From contig CAXXVV010000003.1 in NCBI GenBank assembly GCA_963678305.2, forward strand, positions 496,001-560,000: a DNA stretch of 64,000 nt, in the 5' to 3' direction. This DNA is from G963676655 sp963678305 (lineage in GTDB: Bacteria; Verrucomicrobiota; Lentisphaeria; Victivallales; Victivallaceae). Shown here one piece after another: positions 17,731-25,398 of the stretch. Position 1 is the stretch's first letter; every line of letters starts with the position of its first letter. Below the pieces are notes generated by a model. That model did not search any database. It saw only the letters and a program-made list of their open reading frames with translations, and was not told the DNA's origin. The position numbers and the translations under genes are program-made.

Positions 17731-17759
17731 ATAATAATCTTCAAGGGCGAATTTGTCAA
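17731..17759 (-). promoter_or_regulatory. promoter of the LacI/prepilin/hydrolase operon
   Basis: On the minus strand: TTGACA, exactly 17 bases, TATTAT. The predicted transcript starts near 17724, about 32 bases before the LacI start. Confidence 0.75.
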
Positions 17760-17931
17760 TATATATTTCTAAAAAAACTAAATATATTTTATCTGGTGAA
17801 CTATGGCCATAACAGGCCATGAGCCATACCAGTTTGCAGTAATATTTTGACGAACCAGCTCTGTCCTCATCCGTAATTTGACTTGTTTCGACCAAATAAT
17901 AAAAAGTTATAAATAACTTATTATTAACAAA

Positions 17932-17945
17932 TACAACCGGTTGTA
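17932..17945. promoter_or_regulatory. upstream LacI-type operator (O1)
   Basis: TACAACCGGTTGTA, a perfect 14-bp palindrome with a central CG as in LacI-family operators. Its centre is 84 bp upstream of the second copy and about 72 bp upstream of the predicted transcription start. Confidence 0.75.
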
Positions 17946-17975
17946 AAAAAATCATAATAAACCTCATACAAGGGG

Positions 17976-18004
17976 TTGACAAAATATCGGCAGACATGTA
18001 TTAT
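17976..18004 (+). promoter_or_regulatory. promoter of the LacI-solute-binding-fusion operon
   Basis: TTGACA, exactly 17 bases, TATTAT: a near-consensus sigma-70-type promoter. Transcription would start near 18011, directly before the second operator. Confidence 0.8.
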
Positions 18005-18015
18005 AGAAGTCATAA

Positions 18016-18029
18016 TACAACCGGTTGCA
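18016..18029. promoter_or_regulatory. downstream LacI-type operator (O2)
   Basis: TACAACCGGTTGCA, one mismatch from the perfect palindrome. It covers about +6 to +19 of the predicted transcript, a classic position for blocking transcription, and ends 12 bases before the start codon. Confidence 0.75.
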
Positions 18030-18041
18030 ATTTAGGATTAG

Positions 18042-20540
18042 ATGGCTGTTAATAAAACAATATACGGGATTGCAGAGGCGCTTAAAATAAATGCGTCGAC
18101 TGTATCCAGGGCGTTGCGTGATGATCCGCGAGTTAATGAAAAAACACGACAGAAAGTACGTGATTACGCGAATTCTATCGGATATCGTCCAAATGTCCAG
18201 GCGCGCAACCTGGCATCCGGACGGACAAATACGTTCTGGTTGCTGATTTCAGATTTGTTCCGCCAGCCGGAACAGCAGTCGGCCCGCAACTTGAGTGCGC
18301 TTTTGGAATCGGATGATTACGACCTGATGATCCTGACCTACCATGATGACCCGGTGGTTTTCAAGCGTTTGCTTAACCGGCTGGATCAAAATGCCGCTGA
18401 CGGCGCTTTTGTGATTGGACCAAGAGATGACAGCGTGCTGCAGGATGATGTGGCCGCGGTTTCAAACTGCAAGTGTCCTTTGGTTTTTATGGATAATGTT
18501 CCTCCGGCTGCCGGCGTCACCGGAGTTATGACAGATAACTTTAATGCGGCAAAAGAACTTGGAAAACGCTGTGTTGAAAGCGGAATCGACATGGTCATCG
18601 CCGGTTTTGCCGGAGACAGTGATGTTGACCGGGAACGTCGCCGCGGATTGTTTGAGCTTCTACGGGAACTGGAAATTGAATATATTGACGCGGACCGGGT
18701 GGAAGAACTGGATTACGAGGAAATGCGGCAAAAAAAGTTGGCGTACATTACCAGTTCGGAGCAGGAAGTAGCAGCATTTGTTGATAAATATTTTGTCCGC
18801 TATCCATCGTCATGCTGCTTGACGGCAGGAGTGTTCGATCAGTGGAACGGTGACCGGGACGAACTGGACAACATTATTGTATGCCGTCAAAACCAGGCAC
18901 AGATTGCGGAGACCGCTTATCAAAAGATGTTGAGGATTCTGGAAAAACCGGAACAGAAATCCGAAATAGGGATTTCAAAAGTTAAACCGGATAATTATTT
19001 ATACATAAAATACACATCAATTAAAGAAAGGAGTCGCGGCGCTATGACAATGCGTTGGACTATGGCGATAATTTTCGGCAGCCTGCTGTTACTGTCGCTG
19101 ATCGCCTGGAGTTTAGCTCCTCCCCCGAGAACCGACGGAAAAATACCGTTGATCTGGATAACTGACGCCAACCCCCAGCGGGATGATCAGGTAAATAAAT
19201 TCAATGAAACGTATCCGAAACTGGATCTTTCAATAGACCCCGATAATTCAGGAACAATGAAGGTCGTAACCCAAAGTTCGGCTGGAATGGGTGGAGATAT
19301 TATTGGCGCTGTAACTCCGAGCAATTCGTATCAGACTTACACTGAAGCCGGCATTCTGTGGGACGTCACAGAACAGGCCAAAAGAATGGGATTCGGCCCG
19401 GAAACCCTGCCTGAACAAGTCAGGTCGATGGTCATGATGAAACAGCTTGATAAAAACGGCAATATTGTTGAAAGACAATATATCTATCCATGCAACGTCG
19501 CCCACGGAATTCTGATTTACAACAAAAACATTTTTGATAAGTACAAAATACCATACCCACAGGGAGATTTAACCTGGGAGAAATATCTTGAAATATGCAA
19601 AAAACTGACCATATACAAGGATAAGGAAGACAGTTATCCTGAAGCGTTCGGACTGACTGGCGCCAACATGATGCTGATGGTCTGGCAAAAAGGCGGAGAT
19701 GTCCTGAATAAAGACCGGACACAAAGCAAGTTATCTTCGAAAGAAGCGATCGACGCGATGCAACTTTATCATGATCTGTATTATAAATATCGGGTCACGC
19801 CGACACCTGCCCAAAAAACCGGAATGGCGGCTCAAGGCGGCTGGGGCGGCAATATGGCTTTCTTCGGCGGCGGAAAAATCGCGACCATCTGGGGAGCCAG
19901 ATGGATGCTGATCCAGTTCAGACGTTTTATCTCAGATCAGAAGAAAGCCCGGGAAAAATTCCTCAAGGAAAATCCCGGAAAAGAAAACGAAGCCCCGGAA
20001 GTATTACGCCTGGGGGCCTGCCTGGTCCCGCGTTTCAAAGACCAGAAACGGGTTACCAACACCGGCTGTCGCGGAGCAGGGATTAACGCGGCCAGCAAAA
20101 ACCGTGAAGACGCGCTGAAATTTTTACAATACCTTGCCTCTAAAGAGTACAGTGATATTCTTAATCAGGGCGCCGACAGCAAGCCCGGCAATAAAAAATA
20201 TATTTCCCTCGATCAGTTCATGAATCCGAAATTCGACGGAGAGAAGCAGGTTCATGAAATGTCTTTGAAGGCAATACCGGATGGGCGCTATCTGGTTCCA
20301 AGCCCTTTCATAACCAGTGCGAAAGTGGCACGTATTTTCAAAAAACTGGAACAAAAAATAGTTGCAAATGAAAACATGACCAGAGAAGAAATTGCTGCCG
20401 CAGCAAATCGGGCCGATGAAGAAATTGACCTGGAAATTCTCCGGAATATCCAGCGGCAGAAAAAATTACGGCAATTCTACAACAAAATGCTCGAACAAGG
20501 CTGCGAGCCGATCAAATATGACAAGGAGGTCACGAAATGA
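18042..20540 (+). CDS. LacI repressor - transmembrane helix - ABC solute-binding protein fusion
   Basis: One open frame of 832 residues. Residues 1-51 are a LacI helix-turn-helix and hinge (IYGIAEALKINASTVSRALR); about 60-325 form a complete LacI sensor (VMTDNFNAAKELGKRCVESG, GDSDVDRERRRGLFELLREL). A basic linker (KERSRGAMTMRW) leads to a membrane helix at about 338-358 (MAIIFGSLLLLSLIAWSLA); the Pro after SLA argues against signal-peptidase cleavage. Residues 365-832 are a family 1 extracellular solute-binding protein (IPLIWITDANPQRDDQVNKF, TWEKYLEICKKLT). The charge pattern puts the repressor inside and the binding protein outside. The operator-promoter layout suggests autoregulation. Permease genes follow. 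Caveat: an AAAGGAG site and in-frame ATG at 19044 could start the binding protein separately, and one base added at 19007-19010 would give two normal genes. Confidence 0.75.
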   Translation: MAVNKTIYGIAEALKINASTVSRALRDDPRVNEKTRQKVRDYANSIGYRPNVQARNLASGRTNTFWLLISDLFRQPEQQSARNLSALLESDDYDLMILTYHDDPVVFKRLLNRLDQNAADGAFVIGPRDDSVLQDDVAAVSNCKCPLVFMDNVPPAAGVTGVMTDNFNAAKELGKRCVESGIDMVIAGFAGDSDVDRERRRGLFELLRELEIEYIDADRVEELDYEEMRQKKLAYITSSEQEVAAFVDKYFVRYPSSCCLTAGVFDQWNGDRDELDNIIVCRQNQAQIAETAYQKMLRILEKPEQKSEIGISKVKPDNYLYIKYTSIKERSRGAMTMRWTMAIIFGSLLLLSLIAWSLAPPPRTDGKIPLIWITDANPQRDDQVNKFNETYPKLDLSIDPDNSGTMKVVTQSSAGMGGDIIGAVTPSNSYQTYTEAGILWDVTEQAKRMGFGPETLPEQVRSMVMMKQLDKNGNIVERQYIYPCNVAHGILIYNKNIFDKYKIPYPQGDLTWEKYLEICKKLTIYKDKEDSYPEAFGLTGANMMLMVWQKGGDVLNKDRTQSKLSSKEAIDAMQLYHDLYYKYRVTPTPAQKTGMAAQGGWGGNMAFFGGGKIATIWGARWMLIQFRRFISDQKKAREKFLKENPGKENEAPEVLRLGACLVPRFKDQKRVTNTGCRGAGINAASKNREDALKFLQYLASKEYSDILNQGADSKPGNKKYISLDQFMNPKFDGEKQVHEMSLKAIPDGRYLVPSPFITSAKVARIFKKLEQKIVANENMTREEIAAAANRADEEIDLEILRNIQRQKKLRQFYNKMLEQGCEPIKYDKEVTK
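19027..19046 (+). promoter_or_regulatory. internal ribosome binding site and start at the fusion junction
   Basis: AAAGGAG at 19027-19033 is followed ten bases later by an in-frame ATG (19044; another at 19050). Starting here gives a 499-residue membrane-anchored solute-binding protein without the repressor. An out-of-frame TAA at 19022-19024 directly precedes the site, as if a separate LacI gene once ended there. Confidence 0.55.
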
Positions 20541-21649
20541 AACTATGGAACGGTTTACGTGAAAAACGCGACTTCAAAACGGCAATGGGCTTTCTGGCTC
20601 CAAATTTCCTAGGCTTTCTGATCTTTACTTCCGGTCCAGTTCTACTCAGCTTGTATATGAGTTTCACAAACTGGAGCTTAAAACCCGCCATCGAGCTGGA
20701 ATGGGTCGGACTAAGAAATTACAAAGACCTCTTTACTGACGGCGACTTCTGGTTTTACCTTTACAATACTTTTTATTTTATGTTCGGGATTCCGTTCTCG
20801 GTTTGCGGTAGTCTGTTTTTAGCAAATCTACTGGTCGACCAGATGCGAATCAAAGTTGACAGCACGAGGTACACCTTGGCCATGACAACCCTGATTGTCG
20901 GAGTTCTGACCAGCGGTTTCATGGCAATTGTCGGCTGGTATGACGCAGCATTGCTGGTGGGAATTGTTTTTCTGGCGGCATTCTTCGGGGTTTTGTTCGG
21001 CTCAGTGACATACCGGACAATGTTCTATATTCCGAGTTTCGCCTCCGGCGTCGCGACAATTGTTTTATGGATGCAGATTTTCAACCCGGAAGCCGGTTTG
21101 GCAAATAACTTAATTGAACTGCTTTTCGGCATCGAGGGTCCGGCCTGGCTTACCAGTAGCAAGAACCTTTTGGGCTTTATCCCCCAACCGGCACACTTCA
21201 ATAACGGCGGATTCGGTCTGGGAGCTCGTGAAGCGATTATGTTCATGGGGTTCTGGATGGGAATCGGCGGCAACAACATGATTCTTTACATCGCCTCAAT
21301 TTCCAATATTCCCGGCAGTCTATATGAAGCGGCCGATATCGACGGAGCGGGGAGCTTCTCCAAGTTTTGGCACATTACCGTGCCGTCAGTTGCTCCGACA
21401 ACTTTCTTTATCACCATCATGGCGACAATCGCCGGACTTCAAGGCGGGTTTGCGTTTGCCAAGATCATGACACAAGGCGGACCGGCAGGAATGACGACCA
21501 CACTGGCATACTATATTTACGTTGCCGGTTTTGAAGAATTGAAGCTGGGATACGCATCAGCGGTTGCCTGGGTAATGTTCGCCATTATCTTCGGACTTAC
21601 TTTAATTAACTGGAAATACGGCAACCGGCGCATGGAAAGCGCGACTTAA
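20537..21649 (+). CDS. ABC sugar-transporter permease, MalF type
   Basis: A 370-residue inner-membrane permease that overlaps the fusion gene by 4 bases (ATGA) and has AAGGAGG eight bases upstream. It starts with FLAPNFLGFLIFTSGPVLLS, the usual first helix, and carries the EAA loop EAADIDGAGSFSKFWHITVP that docks on the ATPase. It is longer than a typical MalF-like protein (about 290-300 residues) because of an inserted hydrophobic region at about residues 110-155 (TLIVGVLTSGFMAIVGWYDA and following), adding perhaps two helices. It forms the channel with the next gene's product. No ATPase gene is in the operon, so a shared MsmK-like ATPase elsewhere is likely. Confidence 0.92.
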   Translation: MKLWNGLREKRDFKTAMGFLAPNFLGFLIFTSGPVLLSLYMSFTNWSLKPAIELEWVGLRNYKDLFTDGDFWFYLYNTFYFMFGIPFSVCGSLFLANLLVDQMRIKVDSTRYTLAMTTLIVGVLTSGFMAIVGWYDAALLVGIVFLAAFFGVLFGSVTYRTMFYIPSFASGVATIVLWMQIFNPEAGLANNLIELLFGIEGPAWLTSSKNLLGFIPQPAHFNNGGFGLGAREAIMFMGFWMGIGGNNMILYIASISNIPGSLYEAADIDGAGSFSKFWHITVPSVAPTTFFITIMATIAGLQGGFAFAKIMTQGGPAGMTTTLAYYIYVAGFEELKLGYASAVAWVMFAIIFGLTLINWKYGNRRMESAT

Positions 21650-21665
21650 AAACAGGAGAACTACT

Positions 21666-22544
21666 ATGAAACACAGCTTCAGGCAATCAGCAGAATGGCG
21701 TGCCGGAATGGCATTCCTTAAATTTTTCTTTGTCACGCTGCTGGCCGGGATTATGTTTATTCCCTTCATCTGGATGATATGCACCGCATTCAAGCCATCC
21801 AGCGAAGTTGAAGATATTAATTTCATCCCACATGTGGCTCAACCGGAAAACTTTCTCTATGTAACAAGGCTGCTGAAAGTTTCGTTTTCCGGCAAATACC
21901 TCAATTTGAATCTTTTCAAATGGATTTTCAACAGCGTTTTCATCGCGTCATGGGTGACTGCTCTTCAAGTGACCACCAGTTCCCTTGCCGCTTTCGCTTT
22001 CAGCCGAATCCAGTGGAAGGGCCGTGATAAAGTTTTTATTCTTTATCTGTCGACAATGATGATTCCAGCGATGGTTATGACGATTCCGCGGTTCCAGGTA
22101 ATGGTATCGATGAACCTGGTCAACACTTATGCGGGGCTGATAATTCCAATGGCGTTTTCCGCATTCGGCACATTTATGCTGCGCCAGTTTATGCTGGGGA
22201 TTCCCCTCAGCTATGATGAAGCGGCGGAAATTGACGGCGCCAGCTGGCTGCAGATTTATCTCGATGTTATCCTGCCGCTGACCAAGCCCGGTTTAATTAC
22301 ATTGGCTATCTTTACTTTTCTCGGTAATTACCGGAACCTGCTGTGGGCCCTGGTTATGATTAAATCATCATATCTGCGGACCGTGCCAATCGGCCTGCTC
22401 TCATTTCAGGGACAATACAGCAATCAGGTTGAATTGCTAATGGCGGCGACGGTTATTTGTATTGCTCCGTTGATCGTCATGTTCATCGTCCTGCAGAAGC
22501 GTCTGATCCGCGGGATCAACATCGGCGGCGGCGTTAAAGGCTGA
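21666..22544 (+). CDS. ABC sugar-transporter permease, MalG type
   Basis: A 292-residue inner-membrane permease with about six helices. The first is FFVTLLAGIMFIPFIWMICT, followed by TAFKPSSEVED typical of MalG-like proteins; the EAA loop is DEAAEIDGASWLQIYLDVIL, followed by PLTKPGLITLAIFTFLGNY. AGGAGA precedes the ATG. It is the third and last gene of the operon, which ends at a strong terminator 22 bases later. Partner of the 370-residue permease; the transported substrate is probably an oligosaccharide or sugar but is not identifiable. Confidence 0.94.
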   Translation: MKHSFRQSAEWRAGMAFLKFFFVTLLAGIMFIPFIWMICTAFKPSSEVEDINFIPHVAQPENFLYVTRLLKVSFSGKYLNLNLFKWIFNSVFIASWVTALQVTTSSLAAFAFSRIQWKGRDKVFILYLSTMMIPAMVMTIPRFQVMVSMNLVNTYAGLIIPMAFSAFGTFMLRQFMLGIPLSYDEAAEIDGASWLQIYLDVILPLTKPGLITLAIFTFLGNYRNLLWALVMIKSSYLRTVPIGLLSFQGQYSNQVELLMAATVICIAPLIVMFIVLQKRLIRGINIGGGVKG

Positions 22545-22565
22545 CCATATCACTTCACCACATCA

Positions 22566-22608
22566 AATATTCCGGAAAGTAATTATTCTTTCTGGAATAT
22601 TTTTTTTG
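22566..22608 (+). terminator. terminator of the fusion/permease operon
   Basis: A 14-bp stem, AATATTCCGGAAAG and CTTTCTGGAATATT, with one G-U pair and an 8-base loop, runs straight into a T tract. Confidence 0.93.
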
Positions 22609-22655
22609 CCATGCTATCTTTTTTACTGCGTTTTTAAACAAAAAAGGAAGTAAAG

Positions 22656-23837
22656 ATGAAGGCAGGAATGTTATTTTCGGGACTGGCCGCGGCGGTCGCA
22701 ATCGTCGGATTAACCGGATGTGCAAAAACTATCTACGAGCAAAAAGGGGAAATTTCCAACAAGGTTGACGGGTGGAAATACTTTGTCGCCGGCAAGAAAA
22801 AACATTCTTACATTCCATCGGAAGGTTTTTACCTCGATAAAGGCGGCAAGCTGGTCGGGCCCAAAATTCCGGTTAAAGATGGCGAATACAAATTTTTTGA
22901 AGCAAAGTTTGATGCAAAAACTTCCGGCCTGAGTTACTGGGCCATGTTCTATTATGACAAAAACGGCAAGCCGATCGTCGCCGATACTTATTCAACCGTC
23001 TATCGCAGCAGCAAGCTGGCTCCGATGAGCGGAGTCGTGTATGGGCGGATGGATATGCAATATATGCAACTGATTTTCCAGTCGAAAACCGGAGTGGAAG
23101 CGGCGAATCTGCAAATATCGGAAATTTCGCCTTGCGCCGCAGCCAAATGGTGTGACCAGCTCTACGCGACATTACCTTCGCTGAAATATCAAGCTCCGCA
23201 AGACCGAATGAAGCTCTTGCCGAAAACGCTGAAAGCTATGAAATCAGGTAAGCCGTGGCGCGTGGTTATGCTTGGCGACAGTATTATCAATGACACCTTC
23301 AATTCGAACTTTCAAGCGTTATTAAAACGGAACTATCCGAAATCCGATCTTGAATTTATCTGTTCGGTCCGCGGCAGCACCGGCTGCTGGTACTATCAGG
23401 ACCCGGTCCAGTTCAAAAAATACGTAACCGATTTGAAACCGGATTTGCTGATTATCGGCGGTATTTCACAGCGTAATGATATTGCGGCCATTAAAAAGGT
23501 CATTGTCCAGGCGAAAAAACTTAATTGTGAAATTATGCTGATGACCGGCCCGATGAATGAAGACTGGCGGCCTTATGATAAAAATAAGCCGGACGCGCCT
23601 TTGAAAAAACAAAGCTGGACTCATAAAATGATCCCGGAAAAAAGAATGCAGCCGACAAAACTGGCCGCTGTGGCAAAAGAATTCAATATTGAGTTTCTCG
23701 ATATGAAATCCCCCTGGCAGATCTACCTGGGAGCCTCCGGTAAACCTTGGCGCTGGTTCCACCGTGACCGGGTCCATGCCAACGACCGCGGCAAACAGAT
23801 CATCGGCCGGATATTAACCAGATATATGACTAAATGA
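22656..23837 (+). CDS. SGNH/GDSL-hydrolase lipoprotein
   Basis: A 393-residue lipoprotein (lipobox GLTGC, Cys 22). Residues about 35-165 are a beta-rich N-terminal domain. The SGNH hydrolase domain starts near residue 200: block I RVVMLGDSIINDTF (Ser nucleophile), block III LLIIGGISQRND (Asn) and block V HRDRVHANDRGKQ (Asp-His). Such enzymes remove acetyl or other ester groups from carbohydrates. AAAGGAAG precedes the ATG. It follows the transporter operon's terminator and overlaps the next small gene by 4 bases. A role in de-esterifying the imported glycan is an inference from position. Confidence 0.85.
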   Translation: MKAGMLFSGLAAAVAIVGLTGCAKTIYEQKGEISNKVDGWKYFVAGKKKHSYIPSEGFYLDKGGKLVGPKIPVKDGEYKFFEAKFDAKTSGLSYWAMFYYDKNGKPIVADTYSTVYRSSKLAPMSGVVYGRMDMQYMQLIFQSKTGVEAANLQISEISPCAAAKWCDQLYATLPSLKYQAPQDRMKLLPKTLKAMKSGKPWRVVMLGDSIINDTFNSNFQALLKRNYPKSDLEFICSVRGSTGCWYYQDPVQFKKYVTDLKPDLLIIGGISQRNDIAAIKKVIVQAKKLNCEIMLMTGPMNEDWRPYDKNKPDAPLKKQSWTHKMIPEKRMQPTKLAAVAKEFNIEFLDMKSPWQIYLGASGKPWRWFHRDRVHANDRGKQIIGRILTRYMTK

Positions 23838-24121
23838 AGAAAGTTTTCACCCGGATACGGGAATATCTCTGGAGAGTTATAAATGATCCTTTATTCGTAA
23901 TTGTCATTTCAGACCATAAGGCGAAAGCGAAAAAAGGAAAGCTCACACAAAAATTTCTGAATGAGTGCTCAGAGTTGTGCCGTCAATACAATATCAAAAG
24001 CGGCTATGTCTACGGCGTGAGTACTCATGAGGGAGTTCGTTTATGCTTTTCTGACGATATCCCGAAACATTACCATCAGCGTTTCCGGAATGTCTGGGCC
24101 TGCTTAAAAGACCGTGATTGA
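23834..24121 (+). CDS. DUF3634-like small protein
   Basis: A 95-residue protein starting in the ATGA overlap with the SGNH gene. The pattern PLFVIVISDHKAKAKKGKL, then FLNECSELCRQYNIKSGYVY and FSDDIPKHYHQRFRNVW, matches my recollection of the DUF3634 family, which has no known function. It has no clear signal peptide; one hydrophobic strand near residue 20. Translational coupling to the SGNH lipoprotein is likely. Confidence 0.6.
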   Translation: MKKVFTRIREYLWRVINDPLFVIVISDHKAKAKKGKLTQKFLNECSELCRQYNIKSGYVYGVSTHEGVRLCFSDDIPKHYHQRFRNVWACLKDRD

Positions 24122-24130
24122 CGCCTTGCT

Positions 24131-24430
24131 TTATTCATCTTTGCGGAACGGGCTCCAACCACCAAAAACTTTTGCACGACGGGCGTCGCGGGAAGAATCC
24201 ATTTGACGGTGTTCATTGCTGAGAATTTCCCGTTCCTGTGAATTTATTTCGGAATTGGACATCCATTCGACATTTTTTTCACTGCTGTATTTTTCCCGCG
24301 CCAGCGTTTTAGTCACTTTTTTACGGGTTTCATCCTTCTTTTTTCCGTGATACATCTCATGAAACATTGGCGATTCACACCCGGATAAAAAGATAATACA
24401 GGCAACGCCCGAACAAATTTTCAATAACAT
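24131..24430 (-). CDS. small lipoprotein, unknown
   Basis: A 99-residue protein with a lipobox (CIIFLSGC, Cys 18) and a highly charged, probably extended mature part (KKKDETRKKVTKTLAREKYS). GAGGTGAT precedes the ATG. It begins 36 bases after the preceding minus-strand gene and is probably the last member of the ExbB-ExbD-TonB-like operon. Family unknown. Confidence 0.65.
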   Translation of the reverse strand: MLLKICSGVACIIFLSGCESPMFHEMYHGKKKDETRKKVTKTLAREKYSSEKNVEWMSNSEINSQEREILSNEHRQMDSSRDARRAKVFGGWSPFRKDE

Positions 24431-24466
24431 ATTATCACCTCACACAAGATCTTGTTACTATGCTTT

Positions 24467-25198
24467 TTATTTTTTTGCAACCGGATGAAAAAAACATGTC
24501 GCGACACCGTTTTTATTACAATTTATCAACATAATTCCGGGAGGATCTTTGCGGTAAAACATCTCGCCGCTGCCGATTTGCCCGGACTTCAAAGAATTGG
24601 ACAGCGGCTTCCAGCCGCTAGCCTGTAGTTTTGACCCCATCTCACTGATGGCGTTTTCCCGATAGGCCTCGGTCCGGAAAATACCGTAAACGACGTTCTG
24701 TTTGGGCAGTAAGATATATTTTTTAGGTTTGGCGTCGAAAGTTTTCGGGAGTTCGGCGGGCCAGACAAACTTCTCCGGCAATTTATGCGGGATCTCAATC
24801 GAAAACTGCACCAGCGGCATGCCGCCGCCAAAATACAGTAATAAAACCCTTTTTTCAGAGCCGTCTTTAAATTTCTGACGAATCAGCAGGCTGTTGCTGT
24901 TGGCGGCAAATTTCGCCCCCGGATAAAGGCGATGTAAACTTTCCATGAACAAATCGATGCGCTGATTGATCAGCCCGATCTTCAACTGCATTTTCACCCC
25001 GTTAATGATTACCGGTTCATTCCAGATGACTTTAGCTTTGAGAGCCTGGTCAATAGGACCCGATGAGGATCCGTCAATCCCCGGCCGCAAAGTATATACT
25101 TTGCAGAAACCGGATATTGCCGCAAAAAACATGAACAATATTATCAGACTACTGCTTAGAAGCCTTTGCGGTAACGATAGATGCACATTGAATTGCAT
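24467..25198 (-). CDS. exported protein of unknown function, ExbBD operon
   Basis: About 243 residues from the ATG at 25198, which has GAGGTG six bases upstream; the frame is open to 25252 but this would lengthen the overlap with the upstream gene. A signal peptide or anchor (LLSSSLIILFMFFAAISGFC) is followed by a soluble domain without a known family. The start lies inside the preceding zinc-ribbon gene (43 bases shared), so translation is probably coupled. Position in an energy-transduction operon suggests a periplasmic accessory role. Confidence 0.6.
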   Translation of the reverse strand: MQFNVHLSLPQRLLSSSLIILFMFFAAISGFCKVYTLRPGIDGSSSGPIDQALKAKVIWNEPVIINGVKMQLKIGLINQRIDLFMESLHRLYPGAKFAANSNSLLIRQKFKDGSEKRVLLLYFGGGMPLVQFSIEIPHKLPEKFVWPAELPKTFDAKPKKYILLPKQNVVYGIFRTEAYRENAISEMGSKLQASGWKPLSNSLKSGQIGSGEMFYRKDPPGIMLINCNKNGVATCFFHPVAKK

Positions 25199-25398
25199 TT
25201 TGGACACCTCGTAATATTTGTATCTCCACGATCGAGAAACGAATGCTGACATTTTTCACAACGGAACAGCAAATGCCGGGTCGGATGCCACTGATATACG
25301 GTCGAACGCCATAATTCGCGTCCCCACAGAATCGCCAGGGTAATCAACCAGCAGCCAAGATATAAAATGCAGCCGTCGCTGAAATCAACTCCTATCAT
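25156..25398 (-). CDS. small membrane protein with a zinc-ribbon tail
   Basis: An 80-residue protein: one membrane helix (ILYLGCWLITLAILWG) and then a cytoplasmic-type zinc ribbon with two CxxC pairs, CEKC and CPKC, plus flanking basic residues. It overlaps the TonB-like gene by 4 bases and the next gene by 43 bases. No family recognised. Four spaced cysteines argue for a real protein rather than a chance frame. Confidence 0.65.
   Translation of the reverse strand: MIGVDFSDGCILYLGCWLITLAILWGRELWRSTVYQWHPTRHLLFRCEKCQHSFLDRGDTNITRCPKCNSMCIYRYRKGF

Larger units (their letters stand above)
17693..18041. other. 349-base divergent control region between two LacI-type genes
   Basis: It holds two strong promoters pointing apart, each TTGACA-17-TATTAT, two copies of a CAACCGGTTG palindrome near the plus-strand promoter, and a small hairpin ATGGCC/GGCCAT near 17803-17820. 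An overlapping minus-strand frame (17722-17997) is judged not to be a gene. Confidence 0.8.

Noticed and set aside
17722..17997. 91-residue minus-strand frame in the control region between the two LacI-type genes
   Set aside because: It overlaps two strong promoters and an operator, has no ribosome site and a composition typical of AT-rich noncoding DNA.
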